Shown piece by piece: positions 10,075 through 21,168 of a stretch of DNA of 64,000 nucleotides. A program made the position numbers and the translations under genes. This DNA comes from Forficula auricularia (lineage: Eukaryota > Arthropoda > Insecta > Dermaptera > Forficulidae): positions 1,107,115-1,171,114 of the forward strand of contig JALMQS010000887.1 in NCBI GenBank assembly GCA_024734495.1, written 5' to 3'. Every line of letters starts with the position of its first letter. The first letter of the stretch is position 1. The notes under the pieces were generated by a model. The model saw only the letters and a program-made list of their open reading frames with translations. It was not told where the DNA came from and did not search any database.

Positions 10075-10949
10075 CAGGGCGTTTAGAAAACCGTTCCAAG
10101 ACTTCAGGGCGTGATTCTCCACATCAAAATTAAATGAAAAGTTCCAATAAACATAGGTCCAAAAACAGTTCGTTTTCTGTCTAGCCGCCATTTTTTTTTT
10201 TTTTTTTAAGAAAAACGTCTCTTGAGAACAGATGTAGATATCTTTATGGAATTTGGTACACATGTACTTAACTACATTACCTATCTACTATTTAAAAATT
10301 CTACCCAAATTTTATCTTGAAAATTTTCAAAATGGCGGCCATTTCAAATTTTTAATTGTGAATAACTTTTTAATCTTTCATTAGTATTATTAGATATAAC
10401 GTTACCCTTTTTATTGTGAACAGAATGACACCTTATTTTTCAAGATCCGATAAAAACGAAATTATGACAAAATTTGTGTAAGTAACATTACTGGCTTCCG
10501 TAGACTGAATTTTGAAACCGATATTATTTTCTCCTATTTTCCTTGCAAATTTTCGTTATTTTTTATTGGATCTTAAAAAATAAGGTGTCATTTTATTCAA
10601 AATAAAAAGGGTAACATTTTATTCAATCATACTAATTTTAATAAACTGAAAGTTTAAAAAGTTATTCACAAATAAATATTGTAAATGGCCGCCATTTTAA
10701 AAAATTTCAAGATAAAATTTAGGTACTTTTTTTAAAGAGTAGATAATGTAGTTAAGTGCATGTGTAGAAATCTCATAAAGATATCTGCATTCGTTCTCAA
10801 GATAGACGTTTTTCTTAAAAAAAAAAAAAAAATGGCGGCCAGACAGAAAACGAAGCGTTTTTGGACCTATGTTTATTGGAACTTTTCATCTAATTTTGAT
10901 CTGGGGAATCACGCCCTGAAGTCCTGGAACGATTTTTCTAAACACCCTG
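10075..10949. mobile_element. 875-bp palindromic MITE with TA target duplication
   Basis: Termini CAGGGCGTTTAGAAAACCGT and the inverted CAGGGTGTTTAGAAAAATCG are flanked by TA on both sides, as for Tc1/mariner-type elements. Arms of about 400 bases pair throughout, including a poly-T/poly-A block next to GCCGCCATTTT. Each arm has two copies of ATGGCGGCC, so the element has four in all (about 10189, 10333, 10685, 10831), each with an adjacent A run like the YY1/Pho consensus AANATGGCG. No transposase remains; the frames of 75 and 101 codons are arm sequence. Confidence 0.85.
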
Positions 10950-10951
10950 TA

Positions 10952-12387
10952 TATAATTTATTTGTTAGACTATGGTTTGGAAGATTTGACCTTTCATCAT
11001 CACTCTTTTTAATTAGAAATATTGTATCACTATATAAACCATATATATATATATTCGTTAAATAATATATGTATATGTTTATTGGAATCAATTAGAGGAT
11101 AAGCTCAGTGATTTCTCTTTATGAAAAAACTTTTATAATTAATAAAATCGATTAATTTCTTCCCAAGCAAAAAATATATCACTATCTACTAGCATTGTTT
11201 CGGCTTGGGTAGTAAAATAGCAATTCCAAATGTTTAATTAAATTGCGATTGTCAAACAAACGGTGTCATTCTGCTATCGGATTCTATGCATGAATTAATC
11301 CCGTCTTCCGTTTCTCTGTTGCAAAGGCCCAAGAAAATCGGACTATTATATCCACTAAGAACCCATGGTCCTTTCTTATCCAGGCTAGGATGACTTGGGA
11401 TTAGGTCTGGGAATAAGGGATTGTCTCCGGGTGTAATCCCTCGATTCTGCGGCTCTTGTTGATTGGCAGTGCGCAACGTCTATTAGCACAGAGCCCGTTG
11501 ACTTTAATAGATTTTGTTGGAACAACAAAGCTACAAGAACAGTCATCGGGAAAAGCTCTTCTCCCTGTCTCGTTTCTTTGTTTTAAAAACATAGGAAAAA
11601 AATTATAACTAAAAGATAAGAGAATTTATAATTGAGAAAAAAGAAAAAGAGGATTTTATTTTCTATTGTACATTAAATATTTATAAATCCGCTCAGTTCC
11701 TTTCTGCTGGTCTAGATTACATATTTAATTCTTTAAGATTTAAAATATAAAAGAAGGATTCTATTTCTTAATCGCAAGAAATGGAGTTTTGTACCAGAGT
11801 TTATGACACATTTTTTTTTATCAAAAACATATGGTATGTCCTGCATTTTTTTTTCAATCAACATTCTTAATAATTCAAATAATAATTTATCTTGCAACTG
11901 ATATTGATTCAATAAATTAATGAGCCAAGAGTGGCTCCAACAACACGTGCTGATGGACCCTGCTTTGTGAAAAGAAGAATGAGAAGAGGAAGAAATTTCA
12001 GGGATGGGTCGGGGTTGAAAGTATCTATGGATCCCAGTCTTGAAAGTCTGAATGTTATATGTCGCTGGAAGTTCCAGTTAGTGATAATCGAGTTGGAGAA
12101 TGTGTTTTCTTTATTTGTATCTAATTTAATCTCGAGCTGTGGTATGAAAAGATATGTTTCACGAAATGAAGCTCTCTTGGTTTGATTGTAAGGGAGTCCA
12201 AGGGTAATGAAAAGTACAAATTAATAAAATAATTCTTTGATTATTCTTATTTCGTAGTTAAATTATTGGCAAAAATCAGAGGCGATAGTTAATTCTTATG
12301 GGAGAAGAGAGTTTGTTTCCCGAAATCTTTCGCCGCTAGATTTCAGTAGGGCTCGATTAGCTATTACAGTATGGTATTTATTAATTT
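10952..12387. other. Mostly unique DNA, no recognised gene
   Basis: 10,952-11,230 is AT-rich; 11,060-11,130 resembles the end of the repeat at 42290-42345. 11,240-11,590 is unique, less AT-rich sequence with a 74-codon minus frame (11252-11476) that has no recognisable domain. 11,925-12,185 has an 84-codon plus frame with a basic RRMRRGR stretch, again unrecognised. I treat both as unproven. Confidence 0.35.
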
Positions 12388-13025
12388 GACTGTTCGACAA
12401 AAATTTCTCCCCGTAAACCTAACAATGGATTCCAGTAGTTATACGATGTTTATCATGCAATTTCCCGATTTTTGTACAACACGTCAGAGTTTTTTTATAT
12501 TATCAGTCAAAACGACGAAAAATGCCATTTTGACCTGCCTTTCCGAATCCGATTAGATATTAGACACGCAATATTTGAAATCAAAATATTTTATTGACGT
12601 AATAGACAAACAGCTTCCTCTTTGATTATCAAAATATCACTTGTTTTTAGCTCAATTAGAAATCGAGTTATAACTAAAAATCTAAAACTACGTGATTATA
12701 AAGGATAATAAACAGATAAAAACATAAGGTCTAAGTTTATTAATTATAACTCGAGTTTTAATTGAACTAAAAACAAGTGGTAATTTAATAATCAAAAAGA
12801 AAGCTGTTTTCTATTACGTCAACAAAATATTTTGATTTCGAATATTCGTTAATATTAATGTGACTCGAAAATAGATCAAAATGGCCTTTTTCGTCATTTT
12901 GACCAATAATATCTCAAAACTCTGACATGTTGTAAAAAATCGGGAAATTGCATGATAATCAGTGTATAAAACTCTACTGGAATCCATTGTTAGATCAAAT
13001 TTTGTATAATTTTTGTCGAGCAGTG
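12388..13025. mobile_element. Palindromic MITE family P, copy 1
   Basis: The ends GACTGTTCGACAAAAATTTC and the inverted CACTGCTCGACAAAAATT define 638 bases of mirrored arms: AACAATGGATTCCAGTAG, CAATTTCCCGATTTTT, GCCATTTTGACC and TAGCTCAATTAGAA recur inverted around a centre near 12710. Two more copies lie at 20653 and 31803. No coding capacity. Confidence 0.85.
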
Positions 13026-13971
13026 TTATAAAAGGTTACAAAGAGATGTCACGGGTATCGTGGTTTTCGCTGTTTACAATAAATGTCTTCTGTTTGTTTA
13101 TATAATTATTTTTCTGTGGTTTTGTAAATAAACATACCTTCTATTTTTCAAAAACATTTTTCCTTTGTTTAGTCATAAATACTTTGGTTTCTACACAAAA
13201 GCTTTGTTGTGTATTTGATAACTCTTGTTATGTTAAACAAATATTCTTGTTTTTCTTACTATTATTATAAGTATGCAATTTCCATAGAAAACAATGTCAC
13301 CGAGGTTTTGCGTTTGTAACTCTGTATGTGTGTTTAACCTCTCTGGTTAGTTCGGTCGCTGTGTGGTGTTGGATGTTTGTTAGTAGTGGTGGTGACGGGG
13401 AGGGGGTTGATGTGGCTTTTTGAGGGTTCGAAGGCATACCGCGTTGCCCTAGAAAGACTTGCACACTGTACACATAGTTGTTATGGGAGAGATAAAGCTG
13501 CTCTATAGGCGTAACTTGGAGAATGTCAGCCCGGGGAAGATTCCTTTTTGATGAGATGCAAGAGCTCTGCCATCTTGCCTCATCCTTCTGTTGTGTTTTA
13601 AAGTAAAACCCAAAGTTGGTCTTGTGTGTGTGTGTGTGTGTTCTAAAACCCTTCCTTCACTTGTTAGAGAGCAACTTGGCCAGCAAGTGATAAGCAAGGA
13701 ATGCTTCCGTCTCACTCACTCTCCTTTATAAACGCATATCAAAAAGTCCCATTTCTGGATCTTATTTTATAAATGATAATAGAAATTCAGCTTGTTTTTT
13801 CTTTCTTTTTTCAATATTATGAATAAAGTAAAAAATAAAATAAAATTCCTATATAAATCAAAACTAAATTGAAGGATATCGAAAAGTTTTTCCAACGTTT
13901 TGCGTATACTAAATAAAGAGGACACAAGAAATTGTCGAGTTGTTGGGTTAGTTCTTTAAAAATTTTAAGTC
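13026..13971. other. Unique stretch with (GT)n microsatellite, no gene
   Basis: 13,300-13,740 is less AT-rich and unique, with a GT run at about 13624-13641. Frames are short and carry no motif. It matches nothing else in the window. Confidence 0.4.
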
Positions 13972-14105
13972 TGCTATTATCGATAATTGGAACTTTCTAA
14001 GTAATGATAATTTTGCCAAAAAAATTCGAGGTCTCGCCCAGAGCCCAAAAAGAGCGATTTTTTCATTTGGTCTATATGGATGTATGTCGTCGCCTTAGTG
14101 TGTAA
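13972..14105 (-). repeat. Fragment of repeat family A
   Basis: The minus strand contains AAAAAATCGCTCTTTTTGGG and GAGACCTCGAATTTTT, diverged from the block in 34646-35206 that reads ATCGCACTTTTTGGCCTCTC. Truncated on both sides. Confidence 0.55.
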
Positions 14106-14111
14106 TCCTAT

Positions 14112-14700
14112 TAAATCCATTTTTACTTTACCATACAGGGTATGGTCAAGTATTGTAATCGTGCATGAAAAAAGTGATTTTTTCCTTCTTTTTCGAAATA
14201 TCTAAAAAACGGTAGGAAGTATTTTTATTAAAATAATGTAAAAATTGAGCAAAGCCATGGCATTTCGCTCTACAAAAAAGCTCTAATAAGTGAACATCGA
14301 AGAAATTATATTTTTCGAGATAATAATTGTTTTGTCAAAATGTCTGTTAGTTAATTAGTTAGTCTGTCTGGTTGTCCGTGAGTCTGTGCGTTACCAAATT
14401 TTTGTGGACGAGCTAGCTCAAAAACTAGTGTGAATATCGAAACAAAATTTCATACGTAGTTTTAATCCATTGAGATTGAGAGCTGATTAGATTTTGGTGA
14501 ATATCGACCCAAAATTAAGGGGGGGTGGAGGGGGGTTAAATCTAGGCCATTTGAGCAAACTCAACCAAATTTTGTATACATAAACAGTGGGACTCCAGAA
14601 GTCTAAAAATGCAAAAATTAACAGCCCGAAATGGGGGAGGGGGTGAAAAAAATTAAAATCTTGGCCCTTGTACCAAACTCATCCAAATTTAATCATCCAG
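14112..14700 (+). repeat. Interspersed repeat family B, copy 3
   Basis: Starts CTTTACCATACAGGGTATGG, then ATTGTAATCGTGCATGAAAA, and continues through the GTTAGTTAGTCTGTCTG block to two units carrying a G tract and CAACCAAATTTTGTATACAT. It lacks the 3' block seen in the copies at 5.6 and 25.6 kb. Confidence 0.8.
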
Positions 14701-14791
14701 TTAAGCTGCTACTTAAAATTACCATCGTAAGTTGTAGAAAAAAATGTGAAAAATAGTTTCTTTCATTCCAATAATCCTCTTTTATATTATA

Positions 14792-15417
14792 CACTAGGGT
14801 GGTCCCTATTTTGGGTATTTATAAATTTTTCTGACAAGGATAAAAAAAATATCCCCCAAGTTTCAAGTCTCTATCTCAATTATAACCTGTGCCCCTAGGA
14901 TGTAAGTTTCTCATCTAAACAACATGGGATTTTTGGCATTAAAATATCAATTTTTTATTCAGGGCAAAGGTAATTTTCAAAAAATTTGAAACTCTCTAGA
15001 CTTTTTCCTTATAATACTAGCTATCCATCAGAATTATTACAGACTTTTAGCTATTATAGTTTTGGAGTTACAGCTAGATAAATTACTTCTATACCTTAGT
15101 GTTATTAAGTTATAGACTCCAAAACTATAATGGATAAAAATCTGTAAAAATTATGAGTGATAGCTACTATTATAAGAATAATGTCTCACTGAGTTTCAAA
15201 TTTTTTGAACCATTACTTTGGCCGTAATAAAAAATTGATCTTTCAATGACAAAAACCCCATGTTATTTAGATGAGAAATTTACATCGCTGGAGCACAGGT
15301 TATAATTGAGATAGAGACTTGAAACTTGGGGGATATTTTTTCTTATATATTTCGAACCATATGAGACTTTGTCAGCTTAAAAATTCGAAAATAATCCAAA
15401 ATAAGGACCAACTCTAA
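14792..15417. mobile_element. Palindromic mariner-like MITE
   Basis: The left end CTAGGGTGGTCCCTATTTTG and the right end read inward AGAGTTGGTCCTTATTTTGG are flanked by TA. The arms pair over most of 626 bases (CCCCAAGTTTCAAGTCTCTA, AACATGGGATTTTTGGCATT, TAGTTTTGGAGT and their complements) around a centre near 15105. Noncoding. Confidence 0.8.
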
Positions 15418-15419
15418 TA

Positions 15420-16325
15420 TATAATATATTATTACCTATACACCCAAGGAGGATATTGCCGGAATATTCATTTTAAAATTCTTTCGATATAATTATTTAA
15501 AAAATCTCCTATAATACTAATTGGAATATATACTTATAATAAATTTAATGGCTGTTTGTAGAATTTTTTGTACTAGTTGGGACTAAAACCGTTCGCTGAA
15601 ATAATTGCTAAATGATGTTAAAAATAAAGAGGTAACCACAACGTACTGAGTCTAGACAAGTTTTTTCTTATTTTAATTTTCTTTGTATTTTAACTTATAT
15701 ATCGAAATATTTATGGATTATTTCAGGAAAATTAATATCCATGAGTTGACTTTCTCTCTCTCTCTCTCTCACTTTCCTCATCCTAAGCTCGAAATACCAA
15801 TATTTACTAGATAGGTATTTATCTATGAAAATCCTATTATCCAATAAGGCTTTGTGATACGTGATCAATAATTAATAAATACCTTGTTGGATTTTGATAA
15901 TCGAAGTTGTGTGACAGGCAGCCAGCTCTCGTGGCTTGTATATTGGCGGTTTGGTTAACAGTCGGGATTGCAAAGTTAACTAGTATTTGATGACTTGATA
16001 TATGCAGAGACAAATGCTGAACATAGTTAAAATACTTGTCAACTTGGAGGTGAAATCAACGCTAATACCATCAGTATAATATGTAATAAATAGTTTTGAA
16101 TGGCATACAGTAATAAGCCAAAAATGTCATTGTTAAGTTTAGCTGTAAAAACTTTAGTGGTGTAAAGATAAATATCATTTTAAATATTTTGGAATGCAGA
16201 AATCAATTTTTTTGACTTTACCGCACATTTCTTCCAATTCTCTCCATAATTAAAAATTATATTATTATAAACAATTAATAAAAATTTAGTAGGTCCTTGT
16301 AGTTTATTAAAAAGCTCAATATCTT
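15420..16325. other. AT-rich stretch with (TC)n run, no gene
   Basis: A TC microsatellite lies at about 15751-15770. No gene or assignable repeat otherwise. Confidence 0.45.
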
Positions 16326-16329
16326 TTAA

Positions 16330-17569
16330 GGTAGTTGTATCATCAAATGCATTTTCTTAGGATTTTTTGAAATTTAGATAGATTATTATTTCAATAATTC
16401 TGCATCGATTGGTGGCAAAACAAAATTTATAGAACAATATAGTTTCGGAGATATTAAATTCCAAATATAGTTTTTCAGACTAATACATTGCACTATACAG
16501 GATACTGGAAAGTTTATTTTATTTAGTTATTAAAAACATTGTATCTGTAGGGCCATCTAGCCCCTTTAATGTACAATTTTCGGCCAATTCAATTACATAA
16601 ATATTAATATAAAACAAAACAAAACGGAAAAACAAATATAAAAGCAAGAAAAATTCAAAAGTAAAACATATGGTATATAATAATTAAATGAAACATAAAT
16701 ATTACAAATACAATATATATAGAAGGAGAGTAAAAAAATAATAATGCCAACATATAGGATACAAAAATAGAAAATAGAAAAAATATTAAGCTAGGTGCTT
16801 GCGAAGTTCTTCCTCGAATGCATCAGGCCGCCCAATCTTCCTTACGTTGAGTGGCAGTGAGTTCCAGACCTTGGTCGCCGTAACCTCAATTGAGTCCGCC
16901 ATCATTCTGCTTCTATGTGGTGGACAGACCAGCGTGCGCGCACGTATTGACGGACCACAGGCCCAGCGTCCGACTGAGATAGTCAGACGCACGACCCAAG
17001 AGAACCCCGTGCACAAACTTAGCATATCTGTACTTTCGGAAGGCACCGCAAGTTTACATACATATATAATTATAATTAAAAAACTCTCCTTACGATTGTT
17101 ATAAAAAACTAAACCAACATTAAATAATAACTAATAAATTTTTTAAGAAAATTTTAATTCATAGTTACAACTCAGTTTCTAAGATAAGAATTAATAAATA
17201 ATGAAAAATTTATTTCATCCAAGTAGGAAGGGATTACACTGACAACAACGCATTTATTTAATCCATTTTAGTACACTTTTTTGACGTTTTTCGCTTCGCC
17301 CATTGCTGCAACAGCTTTCAATCGCTTATTAAGAACTTTTTGTTTTATAAATCTCCCTTTATAATGTACTTTATCTGACATTTCTATGATAAAATATATA
17401 CAAGCTCGGACAGTGTTGCCAGATTTTTCAAACGAGCAGTTTTACGGGATTGCCTAGTAGTGGTACATAAACAGCAAAAAGTTTTGGGTTTATGAATTAT
17501 GAATCCATATTGTCTATACTATATTCTCTAGTATTAACTTTTTGCTCCTACTGTCGCAATACAACTACC
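16330..17569. mobile_element. TTAA-flanked palindromic MITE, copy 1, split by a LINE
   Basis: Flanked by TTAA at 16326-16329 and 17570-17573, the target used by piggyBac and Kolobok elements. The left terminus GGTAGTTGTATCATCAAATG matches the left end of the copy at 38932-39788; the right terminus is its short complement, ACAACTACC. The family-2 copy shows what is missing: here the sequence is interrupted at AAGTTTA by a LINE fragment and the right arm is more decayed. Confidence 0.8.
16517..17049 (-). mobile_element. 5'-truncated LINE with RT C-terminus
   Basis: On the minus strand about 86 codons (17046-16786) encode a reverse-transcriptase C-terminal tail with TKVWNSLPLNVRK and EELRKHL, the 'WNSLP' signature at the end of many non-LTR retrotransposon proteins. 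A roughly 270-base 3' UTR follows, ending in GGGGCTAGATGGCCCTACAG and an AT-rich tail. The fragment is flanked by a perfect 7-base duplication, AAGTTTA (16510-16516 and 17050-17056). The uninterrupted MITE at 38.9 kb has one AAGTTTA at this point, confirming the insertion boundaries. It is a dead, 5'-truncated copy. Confidence 0.85.
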
Positions 17570-17573
17570 TTAA

Positions 17574-18006
17574 GTTTGTGTGTTCTTATTTGCTTAATTT
17601 AAGAGGCTATTTTTGGGAATTAATTTTTAAAAATGTCTGGCCAAAGTTACAAATTACACCAATCCAGTGGAATAAATAACGGCTCCTCGGATGTAGGGCC
17701 CAGTATAAACAAGCAAAAATAATATATATAGGGTTTTAGCGAGGGAAGTGTTTGTAAAATTTTCTCCCTTGTCAAAGGGTCAAAAAAGAATTTCTTTTTA
17801 ATGATATCTTAATGAAGTTAGATTTTTCATTCCACTAAAAATTACTCATTTAAATAAAAATATAATTTTTTTAGAAATAAAATTTTATTTTCCTATCAAA
17901 ATCGAAACATTGGGGGACTTTTTATAAAATATTCTCTCTTGACAATAGGAGCAAAAATAAATTTTTTCTCATGATATATATTCACAACAATAAATTTTTT
18001 CATATA
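17574..18006. other. AT-rich stretch, no gene
   Basis: Two related segments near 17750-17790 and 17920-17960 (TTTCTCCCTTGTCAAAGGGT, ATTCTCTCTTGACAATAGGA) suggest an old tandem duplication of about 170 bases. No coding signal. Confidence 0.4.
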
Positions 18007-18450
18007 CAGTCGACTCTCGATAATTCGAAATCCAAAGGACTACAAGAAAAATTCGAATTATCAAGAGAAAGAAAAAATAAATTGAATTATTTATTAAGAG
18101 TTTTTATTATATTTTTGAAAATATGTATGAGCTTACATATGTTTTATATATAACCTCAAGTAAAAAAGTAAATATAATGAAAACGACAAAAAAATTACAT
18201 ATGTATTAACATTGTAATAGATAATAACAAACAATATGAGGAAAATAAAGAGTAAACATTGCAAGAAAAAATTCGAATTAAAAAGAGGGGAAATGGCCTA
18301 GTTCTAATTATAGAACATTCTCTCCCCTCTTGTTACGAAAAGGATTTCGAGTTATTGAGCCTATCAAAATACCCAGCATTTTTTTGATTTATCGAAGTTA
18401 ACAGCTGAAGAGTTCGAATTATCAAAATATTCGAATTATAGAGGCTACTG
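18007..18450. mobile_element. pogo/Tigger-like MITE
   Basis: Termini CAGTCGACTCTCGATAATTC and the inverted CAGTAGCCTCTATAATTCGA are flanked by TA. CAGT, a CTC core and ATAATTCGAA are characteristic of pogo/Tigger elements. 444 bases, no transposase; a 60-codon plus frame inside has no domain. Confidence 0.8.
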
Positions 18451-18493
18451 TATATACAAAAATACTCATTTACTATCAATATAAGTAAGATAT

Positions 18494-18670
18494 AAGAGTA
18501 TTTATTGGAAATGTTTTCCCTTTATAATATTATGTAACCGACGTTTCGGGGGATCTTCCCTTCTTCTTGAGAGTTCAAACAGGTCTTCAGAAACCCCAAA
18601 GAAGGAGGGAAGAACCTCTGAAACGTTGGTTACAAAATATTACAAAGGGAAAACATTTTCAATAAATACT
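18494..18670. repeat. Fold-back with two decayed hammerhead-like cores
   Basis: Arms carry AGTATTTATTGG..GTTTTCCCTTT and its complement, with ACCGACGTTTCG on the left and GAAACGTTGGT on the right. The stem GAAGGAGGGAAGAACCTC resembles copies H1 and H2, but CTGANGA is mutated on both strands (CTCAAGA; CCAAAGA), so cleavage is unlikely. Confidence 0.6.
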
Positions 18671-18983
18671 TTTTTATTGGAAGTACTCTCTTATTTATTT
18701 ATGGACTGCCTTCCATCCAATCCTGAGCTATTATTTTTTATTTTTTAAAAATAAAGCTTTTGATATTAATAGTGATCAAATCCTTTTAGTGGCAGGTAGG
18801 AAAATATAGGAAATTATAAATCCGTCTTTGCTATTGCTGGATCTGAAGTCTCGGGATTAGAACAAGCGATTCTGGTTTGCCTCACTGGGGTCGCCTGTAT
18901 ATAGGCAACCGGGAGAAGTAAGATAGGAAAGAGAGAATTGGTAGGCGCTCGTATCTCCGAAAGAGAGTTAAGGAAGGAAGTAC
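18671..18983 (-). repeat. Spacer with a repeat shared with 31165-31285
   Basis: On the minus strand 18810-18960 contains CTCCCGGTTGCCTATATACA and CTTGTTCTAATCCCGAGACT, aligning with TTCTCCTGGTTGCCTATGAA and CTTGTCCTACTCCCTATAC on the plus strand at 31.2 kb. Class unknown. No coding frame of note. Confidence 0.5.
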
Positions 18984-19189
18984 AGTAGAACCTCGTTTAT
19001 CCGGACTAACTGGAACCAAAGGCAAACCGGATAATCGAAAATCCGCATAATCCGGATATATGGGTAATAAAAACAAAACAAATCCTCAAATAAGCGAATT
19101 TGAATTTGTTACGATAAAAAAAAATATGTTTATATCAAAATTACATAGAATTTTTGGAGATTATAATTCAGCTGAGAATGAAATACAAG

Positions 19190-19494
19190 ATATTATTGTT
19201 ACTGCCACTGAAAGAGGAGACAGAGGGGAATGCCGCATTGGATTTCCTTCACTGACTTTTCAAAGTGAGTAGAATATTATTGATTAAAAAATTGTATATA
19301 ATTATATATTGATTGTATTTATATAAAAAATAATTTGTGATGATCTTGGTTGTAATGATGGCCAAATCACATTTTAATTAATTACAGACCCTGAAGAAGG
19401 AGGGAATAGCCTCCGAAACGTCGGTTTTATGAATAAAAAGATAATGTAAATTATCTTCTTCTTTTTGGACTGCCTCATCGATATCCACTTAATT
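19190..19494 (+). mobile_element. Intron-containing copy of the retrocopied sequence
   Basis: The plus strand reads TTACTGCCACTGAAAGAGGA, then a 123-base segment 19265-19387 with donor AAA|GTGAGT and acceptor TTACAG|AC, then CCTGAAGAAGGAGG and the hammerhead-like core. The copy at 1958-2141 lacks just this segment. A frame of 70 codons (19060-19272) enters from upstream and stops just inside the intron. Downstream of the acceptor the frame DPEEGGNSLRNVG is short. The simplest reading is a Penelope-like leader or other spliced retroelement RNA. Retained introns are known for that class, but here there is no reverse transcriptase to confirm it. Confidence 0.6.
19391..19422 (+). ncRNA. Hammerhead-ribozyme-like core, copy H2
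   Basis: CTGAAGA, one unpaired base, GGAGG/CCTCC stem with a 6-base loop, GAAACGTC. It begins three bases after the predicted 3' splice site. Nearly identical to H1. Confidence 0.45.
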
Positions 19495-19729
19495 ACATAG
19501 AATTGTTTAAAAAATACAAGTCTACCTAAGTCAAAGGGCGAGTCAATCCACTTCAATGCCCCGAGCCTCTACTCCGTTCCGACTTCGTCAATATCAAAGT
19601 ATCAAAATTTAAGCAAATTTCTGGTGAAATTATAATTACATTCTTGCTATCAGAGTTAAAAATTATTAAAATAAAAATGTCTACAGATCCGGTTAATCTG
19701 GATGGCCGGATAAACGAGGTTTTACTGTA

Positions 19730-20652
19730 TTGCTGAAAAATATATGTTGAAAAAATTATTCATTATATTTTTTATCGAATATATATTTAAAAACATTTAA
19801 TAGAGTGTCTGCATTTTTATTAGTTATGATGCCTATTATTTTAAGTTGGTAAAGTAGACAACGGACTTTGGTAGTTGAGAGGATTAAGTGAACTGGTCAA
19901 AGCTTTGTATTAATTGAATAAAAAATTAAATATTAAATTAATTTTAATTTTTTTTTTATTTTAAACAATTTTTAAGAATTTAAGAATTTAATTTAATTTA
20001 ATTTAATTTAATTTAATTTAAGAATTTAAAAGACCGAGTAAAAGAGCATCGAAAATTGTTTAAAATATAATCAAACCGGCCTAGCATCATTATATTAATA
20101 TTAAATTAATTGATGTCTTTGCGTTTTATATTTTATAATAATCGACTATAAAAAACAATTTGTTTTTAAGTAAATATATAATCTTCGATATTTGTAAATA
20201 ACACACAGCTCAAAAAAAATTCTTGTTTCCTCGGATATCTCTGCGGATTTCTATAATTTCAAGTACACAGTTTACGAATATATTCATGAAAGTACTGAAT
20301 TGGCTCTGGTTTTTATGTTTTGGTGTACCTATAATATTTAAAATAAGCTTATAAAAGACGTTTCTCTAAAGTGTAACATTGTTTTTGTTTCTTTTTCTCT
20401 CTTTTTACATCTATAGTATATAAATTAATGAAACACTAAAACAAAACAATTAGTAATATTTTTAAATAAAAAATTATATTATAGAAGATACATGCTTTTT
20501 CTTTTTTGTGCTTTTTATAAGTACACTATGAAAATGAAGATATAAAAAAACTAGAGCCAATATTCCAAAATCATTCATAGTTTCATAAAATTACTTGAAA
20601 TTATTTTTATATCAAGAGCAACAAAACCACTGGTGACCAGAGTTATTAATTA
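19730..20652. repeat. AT-rich stretch with (TTTAA)n microsatellite
   Basis: A TTTAA pentanucleotide array lies at about 19986-20022. The rest is AT-rich with no gene or assignable repeat. Confidence 0.5.
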
Positions 20653-21168
20653 CAGTGGTCGACAAAATATTTGTATCCGTAAACCAAACAATGGATTCCA
20701 GTAGAGTTTTATACCTTGATTTTATGCGATTTTTCGATTTTTTACAACAGGTCAGATATTATCGATCAAAGGACGAAAAAGGCCATTTGCTATTTTCGAG
20801 TCCCATTAGATATTAAACAGCAATATTTGAAATCAAAATATTTTATTGACGTAATAGAAAAACAGCTATTCTTTGATTTTCAAATTACCACTTGTTTTTA
20901 GCTCAATTAGAACTCGAGTTATAACTAAAAAACTAAAACATTATGTTTTTATCTATGTTTATTATCCTTTATAATCACGTAGTTATAAAACATATGGTCT
21001 TAGTTTTTTAGTTATAACGAGAGTTCTAATTAATCTACAAACAGGTGGTAATTTGAAAATGCAAGAGGAAACTGTTTTTTATTACGTCAACAAAATATTG
21101 TGAATTCAAATATTGCTGTCTAATATCTAATGGGACTCGAAAATAGGTCAAAATGGCCTTTTTCGTCG
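20653..21168. mobile_element. Palindromic MITE family P, copy 2, 3'-truncated
   Basis: Starts CAGTGGTCGACAAAATATTT after TTA, and shares AACAATGGATTCCAGTAGAG, CCATTTGC and TAGCTCAATTAGAA with copies at 12388 and 31803. The right arm stops at GGCCTTTTTCGTCG; the outer 130 bases are replaced by a TTATTATTATT run. Confidence 0.8.

Larger units (their letters stand above)
18984..19727. mobile_element. pogo/Tigger-like element containing other sequence
   Basis: Termini CAGTAGAACCTCGTTTATCC and the inverted CAGTAAAACCTCGTTTATCC are flanked by TA. Inside lies the intron-bearing sequence at 19190-19494, which is unrelated to a pogo transposase and was either inserted or captured. About 200 bases remain on each side. 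Confidence 0.85.

Noticed and set aside
10036..11091. Frames of 75 and 101 codons with the shared peptide KKKKKMAARQKT
   Set aside because: They are the two arms of a palindromic MITE read on opposite strands.
18882..19076. 64-codon minus frame
   Set aside because: It crosses the boundary of a pogo-like terminus and a repeat shared with 31.2 kb; no protein family.
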